50,471 nucleotides of DNA from Terriglobia bacterium (GCA_020073395.1 JAIQFF010000018.1:1-50471), one strand, 5' to 3'. Shown: positions 1 to 10,896, counted from the stretch's first letter. Notes: a model not told the origin generated them from the letters alone. Numbers and translations: made by a program.

Positions 1-79
1 CTGTGTGGCGCGGGCGCCCTCGCCCGCGGCTTTTTTGACATTAAACCGACTCGCGCGCGGGGGCCCCCGCGCCACACAG
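1..79. repeat. Double-hairpin palindromic repeat, TGTGTGG family, copy 1
   Basis: The outer arms (1-19 and 61-79) are inverted repeats that begin CTGTGTGG and end CCACACAG. Each arm also folds on itself: CGCGGGCG (9-16) pairs with CGCCCGCG (21-28), and 55-72 is a perfect 18-base palindrome. The same plan recurs at 21824-21978 and 38176-38358. It resembles REPIN or MITE elements, but no transposase is visible, so mobility is an inference. The left end coincides with the window edge, so the element could extend further. Confidence 0.7.
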
Positions 80-182
80 TCAGGGAAGCGCATCAAACAC
101 GGCGTGTTATCAGTCCGGGAGGGCCACTATACTAAACGACAATCGTGGTAGCCGCTTCACGGCCTTGCGGGCGTGAAGGGAA

Positions 183-1259
183 ATGATCACACCAAAGCGA
201 GGCCGCGTGAGCACTTCACCCATGGTTGAAATTCAGGGTAGGGAACTGAAGCTGACCAATCTGGATAAAGTCCTGTATCCCACCACCGGCTTCACCAAGG
301 GACAGGTCATTGACTACTACGCCCGCATCGGTCCGGTTCTGGTTCCCCATCTGGCGGGACGGCCGCTAACCTTGAAGCGTTATCCCAACGGGGTGGACAG
401 CGAATATTTCTTTGAAAAGAACGCCACTGCGCATCGGCCTGACTGGGTAAAGACCGCGCCTATCTGGAGCGAAGGCAACCGGCGAACGGTCAATTACATT
501 CTCGCGGACGATCTAAGCACGGTGGTCTGGATGGCGAACCTGGCCGCCATCGAGCTGCATCCTTCGCTCTCTTTGGCAAAAGACATTGGCTGTCCCACCA
601 TGATGGTGTTTGACCTCGATCCCGGACCGCCCGCGAACATTGTGCAGTGCGCGCAAGTCGGCATGTGGCTGCGGGAGATCTTTGAGCACTTCGGCTTGCG
701 GAGTTTTCCCAAGACTTCTGGCTCAAAGGGACTGCAGATTTACGTTCCGCTGAACACGCCCACCAGCTACGAGGTCACCAAACCCTTTGCCCACGCGCTT
801 GCCCGGCTGTTGGAAGACCAGCACCGCGAGCTAGTGGTTTCAGACATGAAGAAGGAGTTACGTAAAGGCAAAGTACTGGTGGACTGGAGTCAGAACGACC
901 AGCACAAGACTACGATTGCGGTGTATTCGTTGCGGGCAAGAGAACATCCGACAGTGTCAACCCCCGTGAAGTGGGAAGAAGTCGAGCACATGCTCAAGAA
1001 GAAAGACCCCGGCCTGCTGGTGTTTGAGGCCGATCAGGTGCTCCAGCGAGTGGAAAAGATGGGAGACCTGTTCGAACCTGTTCTCAGGCTGAAACAAAAG
1101 CTGCCCAAGCTGACCGCAGATGTGGTCGCGGGCGACCCCGCCCGCGGAGTGTCTTCTGTAAAATCCGGATTGGAAATCGCAGCCCAATCCGGAAGCCGGA
1201 AGAAGGCTGTGAAAAGCGGAAGCAAGAGAGCAACAGGCCGGAAGACGGGGAAGAAATAA
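183..1259 (+). CDS. Stand-alone LigD-type DNA polymerase/primase domain protein
   Basis: This 358-residue protein matches the polymerase domain of the bacterial non-homologous end-joining ligase LigD, an archaeo-eukaryotic primase fold that adds ribo- or deoxynucleotides at break ends. The metal-binding motif FDLDPG (Asp about 144 and 146) is present, followed by TSGSKGLQIYVPL near 178-190 and the third acidic residue in VDWSQND near 233. In motif II many family members have His where this protein has Gln; Gln variants are also known in Bacillus-type enzymes. The C-terminus (about 325-358) is a Lys/Ser-rich basic tail that may bind DNA. No ligase or phosphoesterase domain is fused, and neither Ku nor a ligase gene is in the window. 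The ATG at 183 follows AAGGGA at 177-182 closely; a second ATG at 222 starts the conserved region and is also possible. DUF72 follows after 13 bases. Confidence 0.88.
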   Translation: MITPKRGRVSTSPMVEIQGRELKLTNLDKVLYPTTGFTKGQVIDYYARIGPVLVPHLAGRPLTLKRYPNGVDSEYFFEKNATAHRPDWVKTAPIWSEGNRRTVNYILADDLSTVVWMANLAAIELHPSLSLAKDIGCPTMMVFDLDPGPPANIVQCAQVGMWLREIFEHFGLRSFPKTSGSKGLQIYVPLNTPTSYEVTKPFAHALARLLEDQHRELVVSDMKKELRKGKVLVDWSQNDQHKTTIAVYSLRAREHPTVSTPVKWEEVEHMLKKKDPGLLVFEADQVLQRVEKMGDLFEPVLRLKQKLPKLTADVVAGDPARGVSSVKSGLEIAAQSGSRKKAVKSGSKRATGRKTGKK

Positions 1260-1272
1260 TTCGGGATCAAAC

Positions 1273-1983
1273 ATGGCGCAACTCTACGTGGGCACTTCAG
1301 GATGGGCGTATCCGAGCTGGAAGCCGGATTTTTATCCTGCCAAGCTTCCGCAGAAAAATTTTCTGCAGCACTACGCCACCCGGCTTAATACGGTCGAGGT
1401 CAACTTCACCTTCCGGCAGTTGATCAAGGAGACAACGGCACAGAAGTGGATTGCGGAGACGCCCGCCGGCTTTCGTTTTGGGGTGAAGGCGCACCAGGTG
1501 ATCACCCACATCAAGCGGCTCAGAGGGACGGCCGATTTTGTGCCCCGGTTTCTCAGCACGATTGAGCCCCTGGCCCAGGCTGGAAAACTGGGCCCGGTGT
1601 TGTTCCAGTTGCCGCCAAATTTGAAAGCCGACGTGAAATTGCTGGAGGAGTTTCTTCCCGCAGTGCCACGGGCGGTCCAAGCGGCGTTTGAATTTCGTCA
1701 TCCCTCCTGGTTTACCGAAGAAATTTTCAATCTATTGAAGACTGGTAACCGCGCCCTCTGCATAGCCGAGACCGAAGAACGGACCACGCCCGACGTAGTG
1801 ACCGCTGACTTCTGCTACTACCGGTACCGCAAGCCTTCCTACACCGCCGATGAACGCCGCGCCATGATGGATCGGATGCGCGAGCTTCTGGGGCAGGAGC
1901 GTAATGTGTTTGCATACTTCAAACATGAGGAAACACCTGAAGGGGTGCTGTATGCTGAGGAAATTCTGAAAGAAATTCACTAA
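1273..1983 (+). CDS. DUF72 (YecE-like) family protein
   Basis: A 236-residue DUF72 protein with a predicted TIM-barrel fold. It starts MAQLYVGTSGWAYPSWK, where the GTSGW motif is typical, and carries the family patterns NTVEVNFTF, FRFGVKAH and GPVLFQLPP, then FEFRHPSWF near 139-147. The biochemical function of the family is unknown. It lies 13 bases behind the LigD-type polymerase and is probably co-transcribed with it. The TAA stop (1981-1983) is the first triplet of an intergenic palindromic repeat, so that repeat forms the exact end of the gene. Confidence 0.88.
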   Translation: MAQLYVGTSGWAYPSWKPDFYPAKLPQKNFLQHYATRLNTVEVNFTFRQLIKETTAQKWIAETPAGFRFGVKAHQVITHIKRLRGTADFVPRFLSTIEPLAQAGKLGPVLFQLPPNLKADVKLLEEFLPAVPRAVQAAFEFRHPSWFTEEIFNLLKTGNRALCIAETEERTTPDVVTADFCYYRYRKPSYTADERRAMMDRMRELLGQERNVFAYFKHEETPEGVLYAEEILKEIH

Positions 1984-2046
1984 CCACGGAGAACACAGAG
2001 GACACGGAGAAAGGTCCAAACACCCCGTGTCCTCCATGGTTAACCA
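1981..2046. repeat. TAACCACGGAG-type palindromic repeat, copy 1
   Basis: The left arm contains GAGGACACGGAG-like sequence and the right arm CCGTGTCCTCCATGGTTAACC is largely its reverse complement, giving a long imperfect inverted repeat. A related half-length copy is at 28921-28951. It supplies the stop codon of the DUF72 gene and also the GTG/ATG triplets that would otherwise look like early starts for xerD. Confidence 0.65.
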
Positions 2047-2089
2047 TACTCGCTACTTTTCCCTGCGTCCGATAACGCGCATACTCGCG

Positions 2090-3016
2090 GTGGTGTCTTC
2101 TGCAACAAACGCTCGCGTGGTCGAAGGGTTCCTCGACTATCTGAGGATCGAAAAGGGACTGGCGCCGCTTACCGTCGTTGCCTACACCACCGACATCGGG
2201 CAATTCGCCGGTTTTCTGGAGAAGCGCAAGCGCACGTTGCTCAACGCCCAGCGCAACCATGTGCGCGAGTTCATCCAGCAGTTGTTCGGCAATTCAGTTG
2301 ACGGCCGTTCCGTGGGGCGCAAGCTTTCGGCCCTGCGCCATCTTTATCGCTATCTCCTGCTGGACAAGATGGTGGACCATGATCCGACGCTGAACATCGA
2401 CTCGCCCAAACAGTGGAAGGTGTTGCCCAAGGCGCTGGCCCGCGACGAAATGGAAGGCATGTTGGGCTGGCCGCATCCGGTTTCGAAAGGGAAAGACGCG
2501 GAAGCGCTGGCGGTGCGCGATCGCGCCATGCTGGAAGTTTTCTATGCCGCGGCGCTCCGCGTGTCTGAGATCATTGGCGTCAAACTGGAAGACCTGAAAC
2601 TCGATCTGGGTTACCTGCTGGTACGCGGCAAGGGTGATAAGGAACGGATTGTTCCCCTGGGAAAAGGGGCGCAGGATGCGCTGAGTCACTATATGAAAGG
2701 TGCGCGCGCGGTTCTGGCGAAAGGAAAGAGCTCGCCGCTTCTATTTCTCGGACGCGGAGGCGGAAAGTTGACCCGGCAACGGGTCTGGCAGATGGTGCGG
2801 GCGGCTTCCGTGAGCGTGGGCCGCAACGCCAGCCCGCACATGCTGCGGCATAGTTGTGCTACGCACATGGTCGAAAACGGCGCTGACCTGCGCACGGTAC
2901 AGACCATCCTGGGCCACGCCGATATCTCCACCACGCAGGTGTACACGCATCTGGCTCTGGATCGACTGAAGAGTGTGTACCAAAAACATCATCCCAGAGC
3001 GAAGGCGAGGGGGTAA
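2090..3016 (+). CDS. xerD: Tyrosine recombinase, XerD-like
   Basis: A site-specific tyrosine recombinase of about 308 residues, expected to resolve chromosome dimers at dif with XerC and FtsK. It has the N-terminal SAM-like core-binding domain (VEGFLDYLRIEKGLAPLTV onward) and the catalytic domain with Arg in ALRVSE (about 156), Lys in GKGDKER, HMLRH (His-x-x-Arg, about 250-253), LGHADISTTQVYTH (His about 275, nucleophile Tyr about 285). The ISTTQVYTH ending is closer to XerD than XerC. The frame is open back to 2027, but that part lies in the palindromic repeat at 1981-2046, so GTG 2090 (or 2093) is preferred; no strong ribosome site marks either. A second recombinase follows after 28 bases. 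Confidence 0.85.
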   Translation: MVSSATNARVVEGFLDYLRIEKGLAPLTVVAYTTDIGQFAGFLEKRKRTLLNAQRNHVREFIQQLFGNSVDGRSVGRKLSALRHLYRYLLLDKMVDHDPTLNIDSPKQWKVLPKALARDEMEGMLGWPHPVSKGKDAEALAVRDRAMLEVFYAAALRVSEIIGVKLEDLKLDLGYLLVRGKGDKERIVPLGKGAQDALSHYMKGARAVLAKGKSSPLLFLGRGGGKLTRQRVWQMVRAASVSVGRNASPHMLRHSCATHMVENGADLRTVQTILGHADISTTQVYTHLALDRLKSVYQKHHPRAKARG

Positions 3017-3044
3017 GCCGTTTTTCGCTACAACGAGAGTTGAT

Positions 3045-3944
3045 ATGAAATCCAGCGTCGTCGAGAAAGCTGTACGAGATTTCCTACAGTCGCTGCGCCA
3101 GCGCAATGCCTCGGTCCACACTATCAAGGCCTACCGGGGTGATCTTGAAGAATTCGCCGCGTACGCCCGTTCGCGGGGGTGGAAGCAGATCGACCACGTC
3201 ACGGTCCGTGGCTTTCTGTCTCATCTCTACGAAAAGGGGCTGGGCAAGACTTCGGTGGCACGGGCGCTGGCGGCGGTACGGTCGCTCTATCGCTGGCTGG
3301 CTCAGGAGGGAGTGGTCGAGCACAACCCGGCCGCCCTGGTCTCGACCCCGAAACTTCCTAGAAAACTTCCACGAGTTCCAACCATTGAGGAAATGAATGG
3401 TGTGCTCGACGGAAAAATGCCTGAAGTCGCCGCCTTTCCAGAGCGCGACCGGATGATGTTTGAGTTGCTCTACGGCTGCGGCATCCGGAACTCTGAGCTG
3501 GTCGGGATCAACGTCGAGGACATCCGTTTGAGTAACGAGGCAATCCTCATCCGGGGCAAAGGAAAGAAGGAACGCTACGTACCGTTCGGTGACACAGTAA
3601 AGGCTGCGCTCGCAGCTTACCTGCCGGCCCGACAGCACGTGTTGGCCGAACAGAAGAAACATTCGTCGGCATTGCTTGTCAATTGGCGGGGTGGGCGTCT
3701 CACCACCCGCAGCGTGGGGCGGATCATCAAGAAAGTCGCGGTGGCCAAGGGCCTGTCTCCGGACGTCCATCCGCACACCTTGCGGCATGCGTTTGGGACT
3801 CACCTGCTGGAGGAGGGCGCCGACCTCCGCGCGATTCAGGAGATGCTCGGCCACGAGCGTCTTGCCACCACCCAGCGCTACACTCAGCTCTCCATCAAGC
3901 ACGTGCTTCAGGTTTACGACCAGACCCACCCCCGGGCCAAATAG
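3045..3944 (+). CDS. xerC: Tyrosine recombinase, XerC-like
   Basis: A second tyrosine recombinase, 299 residues, probable partner of the XerD-like protein just upstream. The core-binding domain starts VEKAVRDFLQSLRQRNASVHT. Catalytic residues are Arg in CGIRNSEL (about 148), Lys in GKGKKER, HTLRH (about 244-247), LGHERLATTQRYTQ (His about 271, Tyr about 279). ATG 3045 has GAGAG six bases upstream; the frame is open further up but only as overlap with the previous gene. Such a tandem pair could come from duplication, or from two Xer genes brought together; the two proteins share architecture but differ clearly in sequence. It is convergent with the acyltransferase fusion gene, and no clear terminator is seen between them. 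Confidence 0.86.
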   Translation: MKSSVVEKAVRDFLQSLRQRNASVHTIKAYRGDLEEFAAYARSRGWKQIDHVTVRGFLSHLYEKGLGKTSVARALAAVRSLYRWLAQEGVVEHNPAALVSTPKLPRKLPRVPTIEEMNGVLDGKMPEVAAFPERDRMMFELLYGCGIRNSELVGINVEDIRLSNEAILIRGKGKKERYVPFGDTVKAALAAYLPARQHVLAEQKKHSSALLVNWRGGRLTTRSVGRIIKKVAVAKGLSPDVHPHTLRHAFGTHLLEEGADLRAIQEMLGHERLATTQRYTQLSIKHVLQVYDQTHPRAK

Positions 3945-3998
3945 CATTCCGCGTCGCTACTCGGATCGCATGGTGAATGGCTCCCTCCCGCTATCCGC

Positions 3999-6779
3999 CT
4001 AAGGTTGGGCGGAGTTCTTTCTGATCAACCCATCCCACATTCCTACCACGCGCGCCTTCAACTCTGCGGTGAGCTTCTCGTAGGCCGATTCCGATGCTTC
4101 GGCTTCGGGCGGAGGATAGATCACATCACCGATCTGAATCTTCAGCGGCGCGAACTTCTGAAAGCGCTGGCCTCGCGGCCAGGCGTCATGGAAGCCCCCA
4201 ATCGCCACCGGAACAATCGGCACTTGCAGATGAATAGAAAGAATGGCGGCCCCTTTTTTGAAGGTTCTCGGGGTGCCATCGATGCTGCGCTCGCCTTCAG
4301 GATAGAGAATGAGGATGCGGCCATGGCGCAGTCCAAAGGCGCCGGCGCGCATGGCGGAAACCAGGTTGGCATCGGGATCGACCACAATCACTCGCAACCA
4401 GCGCGCCAGACGGCGCATGAAGCCGGAACCGAAGATTTCGCTGGTGCCCACGGCAAACAGGTTGTGGAACACCCGCCACGGCAAAACCGACGCGAGCATA
4501 ACCGGGTCCAGGTAACTCTGATGATTGGAGGAAATGATGTAAGGGCCCTGGGTGGGAAGCTTTTCCAACCCGCTTACTCGCAGATGAAAGCGGTCGTAAG
4601 CAAAAATCTGGAGTGGTTGGAACGCAGCGTAGAGGAGCTGTTCCCTGAGTCCCCCGGAGCGGGCCAGGGCCAGCACTTCCGGATCGGTTGGTTCTTCCTG
4701 CAGGACCGATTTCCAGCCGGCCGGTTGCTGACTCGAACTTCTGCGGGTCTTTCCATTGGCCGCGCTTTCGCGAATGGCGTCCACCAGTTGGCGCACGGTG
4801 TAAATTTCAGCCATGGCCGACTCTTGCACGTCACCGCCAAGCTCCTTTTCGACTGCGACCAGCAATTCAATCCGTTGCATGGAGTCGAGACCCAGATCAA
4901 GCTCCAGATTGTCGCTGGGACGGATGACTTCCGGCGCACTCTTGCTGGATTCGCGAATGATCTTCAACGCCTGCTGGACCTCGGGCTGTTCCAGCCATTG
5001 AGCATCCTCGGCGCTTAGAGGCGGTGCGGAGCGGGATTCGAAATCGGGTTGTCCCTTTTTCTGGTTGGCACGTACCCGTTTTTCCATCTCGAAACGTTTG
5101 AGCTTGCGGGTGGTGGTGCGCGGCAATGGGTCCTGCCATATTTCGTAGCCGCCAATGCGCTTGGTGGACGGGATCTTGGCCGAGATGCTCTCGATATCGA
5201 ACCGTATGACTTCCTTCGCATTCACGATCTTGCGTTCTTTCAGCAAATCGAAATCCGGCACGACCACGGCATAAAGGCGGTCGGAAGCGGGATTGCCGGG
5301 CTCGCTCTCCAGTGCCATCACGCCAATTTCCTTAATGCAGGGAGATTTCAGATAGTAGGCTTCGATTTCCTCGGGATAGACGTTCTTGCCGTTGCTGAGC
5401 ACGATCACGTCTTTCTCGCGACCGGTGATAAACAGATTGCCGCCCGAGTCGAAGTAGCCGAGATCGCCGGTATGCAGCCAGCCATCTTTAAGGACGGCGG
5501 CGGTAGCGTCCGGGCGATTCCAATAGCCCTTCATCACAATGGCGCCCTTGATAGCAATTTCTCCGACTGTGGGGCCGCCATCCTCCCCGGGTTTCGGGTC
5601 GAGAATCTTTCCTTCTACTCCGGGCAGGGGCGGTCCGACGGAACCAACTACGTTGTGCTGGGGCAGAGCTGCGAAGGCCGCGCCGGTGGTTTCGGTCAGA
5701 CCGTAGGCCTGCAGGATGTCGATGCCGAGGGCGTGGAAGTCATATCCGATCTGCGGATCGAAGCGCGAGCCGCCGGTGATGAGGTAACGCATGCGGTCGC
5801 CGAATGTGCTGTGCAGTTTGCCGAAGAAGATACGGCCGGCGTTGAATCCTACGGTGCGCAGACCGCGGTTGAGCGCCATCAGGGCCTTCAGCACCCAGCC
5901 CGCCAGCTTGCCGCGCTTGGCGACTTCCTTAAAGATGCGCTCGTGAATCAGGTAGAAGAATTGCGGCACCACAGCAAAGATGGTGATCTGACGCTCGTTG
6001 AGAGCCCGCAACAGCTCGGTGGTGTTCAGCGTTTCCAGGTAAACGACCCGGGCGCCCTTCACCAGGGGCAGCAAGAGATTTGCCATCTGGGAGAGCACAT
6101 GGAAGAGCGGCAGCACTCCGAGGACGGCGTCCTCCGGAGTGACGTGTGCCCATCTGAATACCGATTCAACCTCGCCCAGCAAATTGGCGTGGGTGAGCAT
6201 CACGCCCTTGGGATTGGAAGTAGTGCCCGAGGTGTAGAGCAGTGAGGCGACCACATCCGCTTCGACCACGGCAGGCACGAAACCGCTCGGACCTGTGGCA
6301 AAGATGCTGTCAAGATCGGCCACCGGCGCAAGCGTGGCTGGACCAGTATTCGTTTCCGCTTTTGCAGACTTATGCTCGGCGGGATTGATGATTGCAATCT
6401 TGATCGGAAGCTCCCCTATCGCTTCCTGTACCGTTGCGAGATGTTTGACGTCGCAAAATAGCAGCGAGCTGCCGCTATCCTTTAACAGGGTCGTGATCTG
6501 ATCGGCGTGAAGGGCCGTGTCCAGCGGGACGGCTGTGCACCCGGAGGCAACCACGCCCAGAAATACGGCCACCCAGCGAGGGTGATTGTCAGCCAGAATG
6601 CCGATGCGGGCGCCAGACTGATATCCGTTTCTGCCCAGCCAGGACCCGACCGACTCGGCCATGTGTCGCAGCTCGGCGTAGGTGCAGCTCTCAACCCGTT
6701 CCCGGCGCTGGATCTCCAGGGCGATGTTCTTGGGCCAGTGCTCGACACACTCGACAAAACGATCGTAGAAAGTGGGCAT
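3999..6779 (-). CDS. Acyl-CoA/acyl-ACP synthetase - acyl carrier - acyltransferase fusion
   Basis: A three-domain protein of 926 residues. Residues 1-570 form an AMP-forming adenylating enzyme with YTSGTTSNPKG (about 180-190), YGLTETTGA (about 357), HTGDLGY (about 433) and the late catalytic Lys in TTRKLKRF (about 557). Residues 600-675 look like an acyl carrier domain, with the phosphopantetheine Ser in LGLDSMQRIELL (about 631). Residues 720-920 are a PlsC-type 1-acylglycerol-phosphate acyltransferase with NHQSYLDP (the HX4D motif, about 751) and YPEGERS (about 828). The layout suggests that a fatty acid is activated, loaded on the built-in carrier and passed to a glycerophospholipid, in the manner of Aas but with its own carrier. 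It is divergent from secA across about 200 bases and has no neighbours in lipid metabolism. No strong ribosome site precedes the ATG. Confidence 0.85.
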   Translation of the reverse strand: MPTFYDRFVECVEHWPKNIALEIQRRERVESCTYAELRHMAESVGSWLGRNGYQSGARIGILADNHPRWVAVFLGVVASGCTAVPLDTALHADQITTLLKDSGSSLLFCDVKHLATVQEAIGELPIKIAIINPAEHKSAKAETNTGPATLAPVADLDSIFATGPSGFVPAVVEADVVASLLYTSGTTSNPKGVMLTHANLLGEVESVFRWAHVTPEDAVLGVLPLFHVLSQMANLLLPLVKGARVVYLETLNTTELLRALNERQITIFAVVPQFFYLIHERIFKEVAKRGKLAGWVLKALMALNRGLRTVGFNAGRIFFGKLHSTFGDRMRYLITGGSRFDPQIGYDFHALGIDILQAYGLTETTGAAFAALPQHNVVGSVGPPLPGVEGKILDPKPGEDGGPTVGEIAIKGAIVMKGYWNRPDATAAVLKDGWLHTGDLGYFDSGGNLFITGREKDVIVLSNGKNVYPEEIEAYYLKSPCIKEIGVMALESEPGNPASDRLYAVVVPDFDLLKERKIVNAKEVIRFDIESISAKIPSTKRIGGYEIWQDPLPRTTTRKLKRFEMEKRVRANQKKGQPDFESRSAPPLSAEDAQWLEQPEVQQALKIIRESSKSAPEVIRPSDNLELDLGLDSMQRIELLVAVEKELGGDVQESAMAEIYTVRQLVDAIRESAANGKTRRSSSQQPAGWKSVLQEEPTDPEVLALARSGGLREQLLYAAFQPLQIFAYDRFHLRVSGLEKLPTQGPYIISSNHQSYLDPVMLASVLPWRVFHNLFAVGTSEIFGSGFMRRLARWLRVIVVDPDANLVSAMRAGAFGLRHGRILILYPEGERSIDGTPRTFKKGAAILSIHLQVPIVPVAIGGFHDAWPRGQRFQKFAPLKIQIGDVIYPPPEAEASESAYEKLTAELKARVVGMWDGLIRKNSAQP

Positions 6780-6836
6780 TGGTTCGCGGAAATATTACAT
6801 GAAACCGGCTATCGCAGACTAAAGTCCGCCGCCCAC

Positions 6837-6866
6837 GGCCGCCCTTCGCCAATGTGAGGGCGGGCC
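6837..6866. repeat. GC-rich inverted repeat in the secA upstream region
   Basis: GGCCGCCCT (6837-6845) pairs with AGGGCGGGCC (6857-6866) with one bulge, and further complementary CGCCG bases flank it. It lies between the divergent fusion gene and secA. It may be a degenerate dispersed palindrome or simply a stem in the leader. Confidence 0.45.
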
Positions 6867-6984
6867 GCCGGCGCTACCTTGTGGTCTTTGATTCAAGGTT
6901 CCCCCCAGCGACTTACGCTCTGTGCCCGCATCTAATATGCTAGGCTTCTACTACGGGCCGTGCCGCCTCCAAAGGTGTTTCGAT

Positions 6985-9942
<2,958 letters not shown>

Positions 9943-9943
9943 C

Positions 9944-9982
9944 TGTCATCCTGAGCAGCTGCGTAGTGGAAGAACCTCTACT
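9944..9982. repeat. Left half of a GTCATCCTGAGC palindromic repeat
   Basis: It starts TGTCATCCTGAGC one base after the secA stop, then GCGTAGT-GAAG-ACC-CTA. This matches, with gaps, the left half of the intact element at 47125-47271. The matching right half is at 10832-10896, beyond the toxin-antitoxin operon. Confidence 0.65.
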
Positions 9983-10011
9983 GGCGTGCTGAAACCTCTC
10001 GCTGCACGGCA

Positions 10012-10398
10012 TCACCCAAAGAACAAGTCCGTCGATACGTGGAAGCGTTTGGACAGCTTCTTTATGTGCTGAATAGTCAGGTTGCGCTTGCCACTGAGGA
10101 CTTCACTGACGATGCTGGGCGTGACGAATACATCCAGCAGGTCTTTCTGTTTCAGGCCGTTGGCTTCCATCAGTTCTTTCAGAACCTCCAGAGGCGTCAC
10201 CCTCCGGGATACCGGATAGTGCTCCTCCTCAAAAGCTTCAACCAACACCGTCAGCAGGTCAGCCAACTTTCTCTCGGCAGCGCCACCTTTTTCCAATTCC
10301 TCAATCCTGCGGATGGCAGCGTCATTTTCCGCTTCGGTACGGATCGCTTGCGGCGCGGTCTCAGCAAGCAGCATCTTGTAAGCTGCGGTCGCGGTCAT
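10012..10398 (-). CDS. higA: HigA-type antitoxin (XRE helix-turn-helix)
   Basis: A 128-residue antitoxin. The N-terminal half (MTATAAYKMLLAE, then an acidic helix-rich stretch) resembles HigA proteins of the MTVAAYKELL type. The C-terminal half is an XRE-type helix-turn-helix, LEVLKELMEANGLKQKDLLDVFV then PSIVSEVLSGKRNLT. It is expected to bind and neutralise HigB and to repress the operon through the paired operators at 10683-10728. Its ATG (10398-10396) overlaps the toxin stop codon as ATGA, indicating translational coupling; an ATG three codons earlier (10407) is a less attractive choice. The toxin-first order is usual for higBA. Confidence 0.88.
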   Translation of the reverse strand: MTATAAYKMLLAETAPQAIRTEAENDAAIRRIEELEKGGAAERKLADLLTVLVEAFEEEHYPVSRRVTPLEVLKELMEANGLKQKDLLDVFVTPSIVSEVLSGKRNLTIQHIKKLSKRFHVSTDLFFG

Positions 10399-10682
10399 TT
10401 GTTCCAAGCTCCCTTGTCGTACTCAGCATGCGTCTGGACTGCCTTTATGTAGATGCGATTCTTCGCATACTCCATCTTCACAATCAAGCGATATGAGTTT
10501 CCTTTGATGTTGAATACCGTGTACCGTCCCACGGGATCGGCGGCGGCGTAGGTCTTCCTGACGTCCTCGATATGTTTCCAGCGTGCCCCCCTCGCCACTT
10601 TGAACCAAACCGCTAAAGGCACAACTAAATCGCCGTGCTTCTTTTCTGCCTCTCTCAGGGTTTTCCGGCTGATGACGTGCAT
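10395..10682 (-). CDS. higB: HigB-type mRNA interferase toxin
   Basis: A 95-residue RelE-superfamily toxin of the HigB type, which cleaves mRNA on translating ribosomes. It starts MHVISRKTLREAEKKHGD, the usual HigB opening, and carries VGRYTVFNIKGNSYRLIVKMEY and IYIKAVQTHAEYDKGAW, corresponding to the conserved sheet and the T-H-x-E-Y-D ending. ATG 10682 is chosen although the frame is open to a TTG at 10718, because the second operator ends one base before this ATG and the -10 element lies inside the longer version. The predicted leader is only about 17 bases and has no clear Shine-Dalgarno sequence, so poor initiation may limit toxin synthesis. Confidence 0.88.
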   Translation of the reverse strand: MHVISRKTLREAEKKHGDLVVPLAVWFKVARGARWKHIEDVRKTYAAADPVGRYTVFNIKGNSYRLIVKMEYAKNRIYIKAVQTHAEYDKGAWNK

Positions 10683-10734
10683 TTCGCAATCTGCGAACTC
10701 TTGGTAGTATCTTCGCAATCTGCGAACTTGTCAA
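10683..10734 (-). promoter_or_regulatory. higBA promoter with two 17-base operators
   Basis: On the minus strand TTGACA (10734-10729), a 17-base spacer and GATACT (10711-10706) form a strong sigma70-type promoter. The spacer (10728-10712) is exactly one copy of a 17-base sequence whose core TTCGCA-ATC-TGCGAA is a perfect palindrome. A second identical copy (10699-10683) lies between the predicted transcription start and the higB ATG. Centre spacing is 29 bases, close to three helical turns. HigA or the HigBA complex is the likely ligand. Confidence 0.85.
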
Positions 10735-10831
10735 TGGGCCAGTTGGAGGGCAAGGATACTGAGAAGCATCTTGAAACCGCTGCGTACGCACCGCGAAGGC
10801 AGTCACAACCCCGATAGAGGGAGCTAGCAGG

Positions 10832-10896
10832 CAGGGGTCCTTCGACTCCATCTCTCCATTCGCAAGCGAATGGTAAAGACTGCGCTCGGGATGACA
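10832..10896. repeat. Right half of the GTCATCCTGAGC palindromic repeat
   Basis: It contains GGGGTCCTTCGACT and ends GCGCTCGGGATGACA, matching the right half of the intact element at 47125-47271 in sequence and orientation. Together with 9944-9982 it frames the higBA operon. Confidence 0.65.

Noticed and set aside
2027-2089. Longer N-terminus for XerD starting in the repeat
   Set aside because: The extra residues come from the dispersed palindromic repeat and do not resemble Xer N-termini.
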